25,124 nt of DNA from Mucidula mucida (lineage: Eukaryota > Basidiomycota > Agaricomycetes > Agaricales > Physalacriaceae): contig JADNYV010000499.1 of assembly GCA_015501055.1 (NCBI GenBank), positions 1 through 25,124 of the forward strand. The letters run 5' to 3'. The stretch's first letter is position 1. Each line of letters opens with the position of its first letter. The position numbers and the translations under genes are program-made. A model generated the notes under the pieces. It searched no databases, was not told the origin of the DNA, and was given only the letters and a program-made list of their open reading frames with translations. Below are positions 8,814 to 17,990 of the stretch, piece after piece.

Positions 8814-10525
8814 ATGCCCATCCCAGATCCAGACATTCCTGGCACGCTCGTGCCCGCGAATTCACAACAAGACTTTTTTCTAAAGAGCACCGTCACTCGT
8901 CTTTGCAATTTGAACAACCAACGGTGCGTTTACAGCTCTTCCGGCTGTTGTTCACGCGCCTCATTACATGTCAGATTCCCCGGAAGTCAGCCTGTCAGCT
9001 TCCTCACTCGGGATCTCGCGAAACTTGAAAGAGAAGAGTGCGTAGCTTGTCTTTCATCACATTTCTCTGGTCGTAACCGTTCATCGACGTAGCTATTGGG
9101 TTTGCGAGAAATCTGACGGACTTCGAGTGTTGCTATTTGTATGTTCGTCTGGAGGTGGACAACAGGACACATATCTTGTAAGCCTTCACCGACGGCGTGT
9201 TTCCACATCGTTCACGTCGTGGGTCAGATCAACCGACACAATGAATACTACCTCCAGGACGGACTCTTCTTTCCCCATCACATGAATCTGAAGAACCCCC
9301 TCGGAAGCACTATTGTTGACGGGGAGCTTGTCATGGACAAGGATCCCAAATCCGGTCAGGTGTGTCACTTTGTTGTGTCGTCGGGCGACGTGTCGTGACT
9401 CGTTGCAGACCACCCTTCGTTATCTCGCGTTTGATTGTCTTGTCGCCGATGGACAGAATGTCATGCCCAGGCCACTCGATAAGAGATATGGGGTACGCTC
9501 GCCAGCTACTCAATCCACAAACTCATGCGCATACGTCTCTGTAGAGACTTACTGAATGGTTCTACAAGCCATACTCGCAAATGCTCAGAGACCACCCTCA
9601 AATGGCCCAGAACCAACCGTTTGAGTGAGCAATACTCCCTTGAATTGGCGAAGCGTTCGGGAGACTCATTTCAATCAGCATCAAGGTCAAACAAATCAAG
9701 TCATCCTACAATGTAGAACAAGTTTTCACCATCGACATTCCCGCCCTGCAACACGGGACGGATGGACTCATTTATACTTGTGTCAACGCGCCTTATTCGC
9801 CTGGCACGGATCCAAACATGTACGTGGTTATCGGACTGTTGAATGTCTAGATTCACAGAGACGCGCAGAATGAAATGGAAATCCGCATACGAAAACTCTA
9901 TCGACTTCAAACTGGAACTGCGCTTTCCGCCTTTACTGTCGGATCCGTCAAAGCCAGACTTTCATGCTAAGCCGGTATTCCTATTACACCAATGGCTTGG
10001 CGGTGAACGATACGAACAATACGACGACATGTATGTGGACGATGACGAGTGGGAACAGTAAGATTTTCACGCGTCTTTCGTGTCTAGGAAGGCTCATGGT
10101 TACGTAGGATGAAGCTCTCAGGAGAACAGTACGACGACCGCATCGTCGAAGTCCACTGGGATCCAGCGGTGGGGCACTGGCGCTTCATGAGGTTCCGAGA
10201 CGATAAGCCTCACGGCAACCATCAAAGTACCGTCGAGGGTGTAATCGCGAGCATCATCGACGGAGTCGAAAAAGACGCGGTAATAGTGACATATTGGCTT
10301 TTTCTGCACCCTCGACTGATACCAACCCTTTTTTGTCAGCTCTTAGCACGGTCTACCGCGATCCGCAATGCTTGGAAGGCGCGACAGGGCACTCCAGTAA
10401 CCGCGCCCGCCGTCAAACGTCCATTGGGTACAGACGCCATCTCGGTGTTGCGTTATGGTCCCATCGCCACATCTCCGTGGAGTAAAGTTTCAGGCCCAGA
10501 AACTATCGCTGGAATGAAGCGATGA
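8814..10525 (+). CDS. CEG1: mRNA-capping enzyme, GTP-RNA guanylyltransferase
   Basis: Transfers GMP to the 5' diphosphate end of nascent mRNA in the nucleus. Ten exons sum to 1242 bases and 413 residues: 8814-8923, 8975-9037, 9093-9177, 9228-9359, 9409-9492, 9545-9624, 9679-9819, 9869-10057, 10108-10279 and 10340-10525. The nucleotidyltransferase motifs are present. The nucleophile motif KSDG has Lys about residue 64 (in CEKSDGLRVLLF), followed by IDR-equivalent INRHNEYY, IVDGELVMD, LRYLAFDCLVADG, HGTDGLIYTC and NSIDFKLELRF. The OB-fold part contains DDRIVEVHWDP, RFRDDKPHGNH and STAIRNAWKARQ. Motif order and length match the yeast-type monofunctional guanylyltransferase; no triphosphatase domain is fused. 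The ATG at 8814 is the first good start before the conserved PGTLV segment. The stop lies 2 bases from the stop of a minus-strand reading frame. Confidence 0.92.
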
Positions 10526-10527
10526 TC

Positions 10528-10837
10528 TCAAGCGTTATTGGGGTTTGCGACTTGAATCAGCATCTCATATCTCGTGCACTCCACGCCACCATCTGCCACG
10601 GTCGTCTTGCCATCATTCTGTCGTAAACATTGCACTGCGGGATCGTGGAGGTGCACAAGTGGGCCCACCAGAACGTTTCCATCAGGTTGTTCGTATACGT
10701 GGATTGCGCACGAGATTCCTATCCTATCATCGGGCTTGATGTGTTTCCGATTCTGAAGACACGTACGTCAAGGTCGACGGCGCGGAGAAAGCTGGGGCTT
10801 TGTTTTCACGCGACAATACGCAGGGACATGGTGACAT
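10528..10837 (-). CDS. Small unassigned protein, about 88 residues (model tentative)
   Basis: I do not recognise this protein. Two exons, 10767-10837 and 10528-10723, join across a GT-AG intron (10724-10766, 43 bases, donor GTACGT) to an 88-residue frame starting MSPCPCVLSRENKAPAFSAP and ending in QVANPNNA. The second exon, with IHVYEQPDGNVLVGPLVHLH and VECTRYEMLIQV, has a natural amino-acid balance and stays open to the stop at 10528, only 2 bases from the capping-enzyme stop. The N-terminus could extend through another exon upstream: a frame at about 10813-10896 with DEITRGTQSSEDHVTM is also open. No signal peptide or membrane segment is seen. It could be an artefact of chance open frames. 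Confidence 0.35.
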
Positions 10838-11468
10838 GGTCCTCAGAAGACTGTGTACCACGAGTTATTTCATCCTTCTCCGGACACACATTCATGTATA
10901 ATCTACAACAAATTTATTGCACAGTTACACACAAGGAACACTGTCGTAATGGTCGTGGCAAGTTATCATCAAGATAGGTAATTGGCATGGAGTGAAAAAC
11001 AAGAATGCGTGCATGTCTAGTCGTTACAGTTGTGAAGAGAAAAGAAGAACAGGGTAGAACACTTTGTCGCGAGCGGATTTTGTGGGAGTATTCAAAACAT
11101 CATCGAAGGGAACGTAAAACGATCATCAAGGAATAGTAATAGGCCTGGCATTAAGCTGTCCAGAGATATGAAGAATAAGGTAATCCGCTCGATGGAAACA
11201 CGCAATGGATTGACGCAGTCCACCGAGCAGACGGGGGGCCTTCCAGAATAAATCATGGGTGTTCGTTGACTGGCGACGATGCAGATGAATAGCAAGAATA
11301 ATGCGGGTTTGGGGTGACGATGGAGATGGTGCAGATGCAAGTGTGGGAATGGATTGCGAAAGCAGTAAACAATTTTGCGACGTGAGATGAAATGAGGTAA
11401 GGAGGAGATGCGGGGTACAAAATTTTGGAAGGGTCTCCGCGAGTTGTGTGATTATTGGATGGGCGGCT
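10838..11468. other. Gene-poor stretch upstream of the small minus-strand frame
   Basis: About 630 bases with open frames on the minus strand that show no recognisable protein and no consistent splicing. AAGAA-type purine runs on the plus strand (11035-11060, 11395-11415) appear as pyrimidine runs on the minus strand, which would suit 5' leaders or 3' ends of minus-strand genes. No repeat or RNA gene seen. Confidence 0.4.
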
Positions 11469-12224
11469 TCAGTTGAAGATGGCCGGGGAGCGCGATGAAA
11501 GCGGGGACACCGTGAAGTCGGCGTACACCTCTTGGAAATCGCTTTGGAGGGCAAGAAAGTCCGCAAATGTCTGGGCGCGAATGGTAAGGTAGGCCGGCAC
11601 CGCTCCGCTCCGGGCACGTCTTCCCGCGTGTACGGGGGAAGCTCCGAGTCGGCATCCCGGGTGCCCAGGTCGAGTACTCGAGGTCCAAGCGCATGCCTTC
11701 AATGGTGGTTTCGGGCAGTTCGGGCGTCGATTCCAACGACGACGACGACGAATCCCGACCGTGTCGCGTGCGAGGCGGCGTCGTGGGCACCACTGATAGT
11801 ATGGCCTGCAATGACGCATTAATCTCGACGCATATAAAAAACGTGGGCATGGCTTCACACACACCTCTGATGGCTCGGTAAGAGATGGATTCCATGTAAA
11901 CGGCACAAACGAGCGGTCAACCTCTGAGTATTGAGGAGGCTGGACACGGTCTGCTGCGACGTGTAAAGGAACCTGCTCCGTGTCCCGTTCGTCGCGGCCG
12001 ACATCCTCGTCGTCGTGGTCAGGGCTGACCAGACATTGACCATCTACAACTCTCCACCACTCGATGTCCGCCAAGACTCTCCTGCCTATCGATTCTGAGC
12101 CCGTTGAGCGCCTGTGGCCACCTGTGCCTTGACTGCGAAGCATAGCAGCTTGCTCTGAGAGCGAGGTCGGGTACGGGGACGACCGGACGGCCGGGGACGA
12201 CAGAGTACGACGAAGAGATGGCAT
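11469..12224 (-). CDS. Ser/Pro-rich fungal protein of unknown function, 212 residues
   Basis: Three exons (11865-12224, 11678-11805, 11469-11619) join in frame to 639 bases. Exon 1 is well supported: MPSLRRTLSSPAVRSSPYP, then GHRRSTGSESIGRRVLADIE and WWRVVDGQ. Exon 2 holds TPPRTRHGRDSSSSSLESTP and TTIEGMRLDL. Exon 3 ends QTFADFLALQSDFQEVYADF, TVSPLSSRSPAIFN. The architecture (basic Ser-rich N-terminus, one tryptophan-rich core, low-complexity middle, short C-terminal motif) suggests a disordered cytosolic or nuclear protein; I know similar agaricomycete proteins only as hypothetical. Intron 2 (11620-11677, 58 bases, GTACTC...GGAAG) has a weak AAG acceptor, and an alternative frame inside it reads SELPPYTREDVPG, so the exon 2/3 junction is uncertain. 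The ATG at 12224 is preferred over the in-frame upstream ATG because that one overlaps the TATA box. Confidence 0.6.
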   Translation of the reverse strand: MPSLRRTLSSPAVRSSPYPTSLSEQAAMLRSQGTGGHRRSTGSESIGRRVLADIEWWRVVDGQCLVSPDHDDEDVGRDERDTEQVPLHVAADRVQPPQYSEVDRSFVPFTWNPSLTEPSEVCVKPCPRFLYASRLMRHCRPYYQWCPRRRLARDTVGIRRRRRWNRRPNCPKPPLKACAWTSSTRPGHPGCRLGASPVHAGRRARSGAVPAYLTIRAQTFADFLALQSDFQEVYADFTVSPLSSRSPAIFN

Positions 12225-12320
12225 GGAGGACGAGGTGAACAACGAGCCGAGCAACCGCCTAACGCAGTGCTGTGGAAGAAAAGGAATGAGGGTGGGATTG
12301 CGACTGCCGATTTCATCTTT

Positions 12321-12326
12321 TATATA
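12321..12326 (-). promoter_or_regulatory. TATA box of the 212-residue protein gene
   Basis: On the minus strand the sequence reads CTATATAAAAG, 97 bases upstream of the ATG at 12224. That is a normal distance for a TATA element plus a 5' leader of about 65 bases, and it supports starting at 12224. Confidence 0.5.
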
Positions 12327-13065
12327 GCGCGGCAAATTTGATGTGACTTTGTGAAGAGTGGTAGATTCCGCGCCGACAGGCTGCAGGTGGCATAATTCCC
12401 TTTTCTGATTAAATCTTCCCTCCCCGCTTTGGCTCCTTAGCGACGCTTGGCAGATTTATTGCCGCTCACTTTAGTATTGTCTAGTGTACAGTCTAGTCGG
12501 CTAGCTATCTCTGCTTTTCATCTTGCCATGGCAGCCGTATTGTTCCATTTTTGGTCATCACGTCCTTACAGTGGATCCTGTTCCCTTGTTTCCACTTTTG
12601 TTCGGATTCTCTGCGCTCTATGTCAGTGCATCTTTTACTTGCGCACGCTCTGTTCAGCCGCTAGATCCGTCGCAGAGCGCAGATATTTCCTTGCAGAACA
12701 CGGCGTCCTCTCTGGATAATCGATCCACGGATCACCGGGCGATACCGCTCTAACGCTGCTCTCGTTGTCGCCGTGGATCTTCGCCGGCGGGCGCAGAACT
12801 GTAAGAACTTGCGCTAGACAGATGAACGACGCGTAAAAACGCGTTCATTTTCGCGTTCATTGACATAATCCGCCTTGCTGCAGCATCGCGATAGTGCCCC
12901 ATCACATCTTTCGATCACCACGTTGTGCACTTAATCGCCTTTTCCAAAGGCTACTATTGCAGCCCACTATTAAGAAATACATCAAGACGAACAGACATCA
13001 AGTCATAGTGGCGTAGACTGGCACAAGTCACCGAGCTACAAAAAGCCCGAACGCTTCTGTGCCTT
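12327..13065. other. Long intergenic stretch without a supported gene
   Basis: About 740 bases. Two overlapping plus-strand frames (12447-12719 and 12523-12753) are hydrophobic, but neither has a convincing start, splice pattern or family resemblance. GCG-containing short repeats such as AACGCGTTCATTTTCGCGTT (around 12838-12860) are visible. I see no RNA gene. Confidence 0.4.
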
Positions 13066-14060
13066 TCAATTTGGCTTGTTGGCGTTAATTACTTCACAGC
13101 GGGTGGAAAGAGGATAACCGGAACTTCGCGTCACGCCACGGTGGTCGCGAAGACGAACAACCACGATGCTCTGGAGAAAAGTGTAGAATAAAGTAGTCGG
13201 GTCCGATTGCGGTGGAAGAAGAGTAGGGGTGAGAAGAAGAGTAAAAGCCTGAGGACAGAATGAAACCCCGGTGCTTTTGAGAAGATCGGAATCAATGAAG
13301 GGATCTTCAGAAATGCAGAGCGTATGGTCGTGCACCCTACGGGTAAAGATGAACCTGATACAGGCGGTCCGGCTCCAAGAAAGGAACGAGGAGGCCCAAT
13401 GCGTGTCAGGGAGAATGAAATGGACTGAGCATTGCCAATACTCATTGACGTAGGTCTCTTTGCGCAGAAAGTCGAGAACGGACGAATCCGTGCACGCCTT
13501 GACAGTCTAGAGAACGTGAGATTTGCAAGAGTAGAACAGTGCTCATCGTTCTATTGCGCGGAAGAACGGAAGTGATATGTAACGTACATGTTGCGTACAA
13601 ACGCCAAACTTCGGGTTCAGAAATCCTGCGGTGCCAGCCATATGATGTCGCTGCCCACCTGGGTCCAAAAAGAATTGCCCTGTTGTCGAGAGGAACAGAG
13701 ATGACAGCGAAGTTGATAGTAAATCAGCGAGATAATAACATCATGGTACACGAGACTTTGCGGAATGTTGAGAACGCTTCACCAAGATGGAAACTTGAAG
13801 GTCGTACAGATCCACATGTTTCATTGTCAGGCTTCGGAAATAAGAGGGCATCCTTCGCATCTGATGTACCCTCTATAGAGACGTAGTAGCCCTGTAGTGT
13901 TTTGACCTGGAGGTGCTGGATCGTGATATCCCTGTTAAAACATACACAACACCACAATGATGGACTGGACCTACCGCAATCCTACTGTATACTGAACGTA
14001 AGTCCCAGGCATGGTTCTGCATCCGGGAAAGCCCTGCTGATGCCTTGAACTCGTGAATCA
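13066..14060 (-). other. Possible unassigned or decayed minus-strand gene
   Basis: Several minus-strand segments look like exons but I could not build one clean model. After a possible acceptor near 13932 comes DITIQHLQVKTLQGYYVSIE, then DALLFPKPDNETCGSVRPSS and FHLGEAFSTFRK (about 13754-13930). Next is GNSFWTQVGSDIIWLAP near 13630-13680. After a possible intron (about 13503-13590, GTACGT...CTCTAG) comes TVKACTDSSVLDFLRKETYV (about 13443-13505). A hydrophobic frame to a stop at 13066 follows. The joins need at least one frame change. It may be a real gene with introns I misplaced, a pseudogene, or chance. No family is recognised. Confidence 0.25.
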
Positions 14061-14507
14061 CGGCCTATAGACTGCCGGTTATAGAACACGCAACTCTTGA
14101 GAAATAGATGCCTTTGTCACGTTGATTTCCCGCGACCTGGTCACCGAGACTAAGAGAGGTGACGTGAATAAATGAAGCCTCGGACAGTAATAGAGTGGCT
14201 AGTAGATCAAGATGTGTGTGCGGGAGACCTTTTGCGATGACACGATGAATCCTCGTGGCCGCATGATGAATAAAGCCGTTGACTGTGTTCTAGCGGATCC
14301 TTAGGAGACGAGGCGAGCTTCGTCGTAAGGATCAATAGTACGGGCCAGCGGAAACAGATCATTCTTTGTGCTATATAGCTCGAGAACATGGAAGGAAGGA
14401 GCAAGTCCATTTCAAAGTCCGCACCTCGCATTATCTTATCTGAGTGCCCCTGTCCGTGCTGTCCGCCAAGCACTTGTAGCTAGCTTCCACGTCGACAACA
14501 ACCAGCT

Positions 14508-16244
14508 ATGGCTTCCCCCATCGTCTATTACGGTTCAGTAATCAATCCCAAAGATCTAGAGTCTTTCGTTGCACTGAACAGATGTCTTCTTGCTGTTGAC
14601 GCCGCGGGCAACATTGATTGGCTTGTTGATGACATAGAGGAATCAATGGTTCAAGAGACCATGAGTTCAAAGGGCTATATCGATGTTGACGTTATACCTT
14701 TGAAAGACTCTCAGTTCATCATTCCCGGTTTCATCGATACTCATACAGTATGTGCTCATGTTCCGGCTCATCAAGCTTTTGGCTGATGCGCCACGGTAGC
14801 ATGCACCACAATTCGCAAACATCGGCAGGTAGTACTCGGTGGCTGCTGTTGAGGCTGTTTAGTTGATTTCTATTCGCCTATCCTAGCGGACAACAATATG
14901 AATTATTAGACTGGTTGTCCAAAGTCACCTTTCCAATGGAGGCCAAGTTCGCGGACTTAGAGTTTGCTCGTCGCGCGTATACATCGGTTGTTCGCCGTGT
15001 CCTTGACAATGGCGTAAGTCTTACTCTTGTCACCGGTGTGAGCGCTCATACACAATTGTTTAGACCACCACATGTTGCTACTACGGAACTCTCCACTTAG
15101 AATCAACGAAGCTTCTAGCTGATATCATTCATTCCTATGGTAAGTACTATAAATTGCCTCTTTATTCCCACCCGCTAACGTGACACTGCGTTCCAGGTCA
15201 GCGCGCTTTTGTAGGAGTACGTATGCATCCATCTTTCGCCATGCTGAACCTGTTTGATCGTCTCGCCTTAGAAATGTAACATGGACAGACATTGCCCTGA
15301 CTACTACATCGAACCCTCCGCGGAAAGTTCGATACAGGCTACCGAAGCCCTCATCGCTCACATCCGTTCCCTCGCACCGGCTTCAACCGTGAATGCTCTA
15401 GTGCAACCGATTTTGACTCCTAGATTCGCAATATCATGTACCCCACCTCTTCTGACGGCCTTGGGGAAACTGGCATCTGCTCACGCGGACGTTCGCATAC
15501 AAACCCATGTATCAGAAAACGAGTCCGAGATCGCCTTCACGAAGGAGCTCTTTCCCGAGTGTTCTTCCTACACGCATGTGTACGATTCTTTCGGCCTTCT
15601 TCGCCATAATACGATTCTAGCTCACGCTGTACATCTCGAGCCGGAAGAAATCGAACTGATATCTCAGAGAAGAGCTGGCATCAGTCATTGCCCTAATAGC
15701 AACTTCAACCTCAGCAGCGGCATCGCTCCGATCGGAGAGCTGCTCGACAAGGGTGTGAAGGTTGGTGGCATTACCCTCAAATGCGGTGCATCAGACGCTA
15801 ACAATCTATAAGGTCGGTTTAGGAACCGATGTCTCTGGAGGGTTCTCGCCGTCTATCCTTAACGCCATCCAGAATGCCAGCATCGCGTCGAAAGTACTTG
15901 CCATGCAGCATAAAGGAGCCAAAAATCTACCAGGAATTTTTGCCAATCGTCAGTTTTCCGTTGCCACCCTCTTTTATCTCGCGACTCTTGGAGGGGCGGA
16001 AGTATGCGACCTAGACCGAAGGGTAGGGTCTTTCGCAGAGGGCAAGAGCTTCGATGCACTCATCATAGAGTTGGCGGATAAGTCGGGGAACCCTGGGCTG
16101 TGGGGGTCTGCAACCGACCTCACTGGCCACAAGGGCGAGACTGCTCTCCGCGCGAAACTTGAAAGTTTCTTCTTTTGTGGAGATGATAGAAATATATCCA
16201 GCGTTTTCGTTCAAGGTCGTCTCGTCGGAGGTAAAACCTTTTAG
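14508..16244 (+). CDS. Guanine deaminase
   Basis: Hydrolyses guanine to xanthine and ammonia in purine salvage and catabolism; cytosolic. Seven exons (14508-14747, 14800-14828, 14887-15013, 15064-15139, 15197-15216, 15272-15760, 15813-16244) give 1413 bases and 470 residues. Amidohydrolase metal ligands are visible: the HxH pair in PGFIDTHTHAPQ (His 79 and 81, split by intron 1), the later His in THVSENESE and AHAVHL, and Asp in LGTDVSGG. Guanine-deaminase features include NIGSGQQYELLDWLSKVTFP, TTTCCYYGTLH, CNMDRHCPDYY and HCPNSNFNLSSGI. Introns are 50-58 bases, all GT-AG; the last (15761-15812) has an unusual AAG acceptor. No targeting signal is seen. The gene is convergent with ATG15, 155 bases between stops. 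Confidence 0.92.
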
Positions 16245-16399
16245 ATGTGGCTCTTCCTTACTCGCTCGTTCATCGGATTTTTGCATGGGTATTAGTACAT
16301 TGGCATAGCTCGTATAGTATACAGCGAGCGATGATAGAAACAATATTTGTGGCGTTACAAATATAATAGAAAGCCGGCCTTCTGATAATATAGATCGTC

Positions 16400-17782
16400 T
16401 CATTCGAAATCCCATTTGAAGCAGTCCTATGGGCAATTCAGCAGAGGTAAAAAGGTTGCAACAAAAGACACGAACCACACAGTCTTCCTCCTCACGAGCT
16501 ATGGGCACCTTTCTATCCTCTTCCCAATCTATTCCTGCCTCCAGTACTTTCAAGATAACGTTCTTGATCACATGGTATCGGATATCTACTCTCCAGCCCA
16601 GCCGATTCACTGTATCAAACACAATACTCTTTCCGAGATGACAGTGCGTTTCGAGGGCGTAGCCGGCTTGAGCACAGGGCGACGCAAAACCTGTACAGGT
16701 ACCTTGCGGGATGGGATCACTGTTATGATAGACGTGGGTGATGGGGACGGGGAAGGACGTCGATGAACTACCAGGCAAGGGAGGAGGCATTGGGAGATGG
16801 AGTCGTTCTGCGGCTAAGCGTTCACCAGGAGACTCGAATGCGACGGCCGGAAGGCCGAAGGTAGATCCAAGTAGACTTGCTAATGCACCACCAAGAGAGT
16901 GACCAACAAGCCATGTATCTGAGGAAGGATAAAGGAACATGAGGTCGTTCACTAAACTCTGGTCGAGTGTGAGAAGTAGCAAAGTCGATGTTTATGAGAC
17001 CCTCACCACGCCGATAGAATAGAACATGCTGTCTTCAATTAATGCATCGGAAACGCAAGAGTCATCACAACGCCAGTTACTCCTATAGCATTTACAGACT
17101 GTGCGAAAGACCCAAGAGAAGTCGACATGTGCGCAACAGCACGAAAATAATCTAATCGTGGTGTCAGCAAGATCTAAGGTAATTAAGGAATTCACGAACA
17201 GATTATCATTAAATTTATCCTTCTTGGACGTACTGCCTTGAACTGTTGTTCCTTTGATAGCGAGCACAACAGTAGAGTTATCCGATGATATGAAGACATG
17301 GCCTCTGAAGCCATCCTTGGCGTCCTCCCATCCGTACGGAAAGCTCTAGGGCGATCGTCACTTACAGTATTGTACGAAGAATGTGGAATATTTACAGTAT
17401 TCCAAGAGACATCAAGATCATACCAGTTCTTCTGTCCTGGAAGTGCGTAGGCATTGGCACTCATTCTAGCGAGCTGAGAAAGTGTGTGTATATCCTGTAC
17501 ATTGGGGCCAAGGACTTCGACAGGATCCCAGTCCACGCGCTGTGATTCACCATGTCGTGCAGATCGCATCCTGGCGCTATGATAGTCCGATAGAGATCTC
17601 GGTCGGTACACAGTAGTGGCCTGCGCCTTGAGCGTCATGTTGGGGATGTCCACAGTATTGGACAACGGTGATCCCTGCATATCATGGTATCGGGAAAATT
17701 CAACAATTCTCTGAGATGTCGGCGGGCTGGAGGAGGCCCCAGTGAGGAGCAGGCTTGCCAGCAGTACCGCCTGCTTGAACAT
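16400..17782 (-). CDS. ATG15: Atg15-type lipase of autophagic body lysis
   Basis: Atg15 is a vacuolar (phospho)lipase that breaks down autophagic and multivesicular bodies. Five exons (17396-17782, 17200-17345, 17007-17151, 16476-16958, 16400-16426) join to 1188 bases and 395 residues. The protein starts with a hydrophobic signal/anchor (MFKQAVLLASLLLTG), which suits targeting by the endosomal route. The N-terminal domain has LSQLARMSANAYALPGQKNW, YGWEDAKDGFRGHVF and LAIKGTTVQG. The Cys-rich block has FSCCCAHVDFSW...CKCY...WRCDDSC. The nucleophile elbow is GHSLGGALASLLG (Ser about 247), followed by FESPGERLAA, the Asp-containing HNSDPIPQGTCTGF and a His region near ALETHCHLG. Intron 2 uses a GTTCGT donor at 17199, which restores the conserved NDNL-LFSCCC junction. 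The first intron (17346-17395) contains a nested GTAAGT that would leave only 20 bases. It shares a 208-base promoter with ATM1. Confidence 0.92.
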
Positions 17783-17990
17783 GACAAGAAGACATAAAGG
17801 TGTTGCCGGGGGTACCGATCCGGTCTTAATCAGGCCCACGGCTATCAGATAAGATTGGTTATATGGCGCTTGAATTGCGCCAAAACTGATGACTGTACTC
17901 AGCGGCGGGAATCAAACGCATCCTTGACTTCAACGACATTGTCGGTATCGTGCTCAGTGGCCAGCTCGTCCTGCAGAGCCTCCAGCGGGA
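17783..17990. promoter_or_regulatory. 208-base divergent promoter, ATG15 / ATM1
   Basis: Start codons of ATG15 (17782, -) and ATM1 (17991, +) bound this region. A CTTATCTGA element (minus strand, 17846-17854), containing a GATA-factor-type core (GATA on the plus strand), is visible. No clear TATA box is present. Coupling of autophagy and mitochondrial Fe-S genes through one promoter is only an inference from position. Confidence 0.35.

Noticed and set aside
11581..11677. Two frameshifts in the 212-residue protein gene, suggested by an alternative frame reading SELPPYTREDVPG
   Set aside because: A 58-base intron (11620-11677) restores one continuous frame to the stop, so no lesion is required, although the acceptor is weak.
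12447..12753. Overlapping hydrophobic plus-strand frames that could be a small membrane protein
   Set aside because: No convincing ATG context, no splice pattern, no recognisable motif; hydrophobicity follows from pyrimidine-rich sequence.
14207..14473. Minus-strand frame with a signal-peptide-like stretch and a nearby CTATATAGC
   Set aside because: The TATA-like site is only about 14 bases from the candidate ATG, and the frame ends without a family or clear splice continuation. It is more likely the guanine deaminase promoter region.
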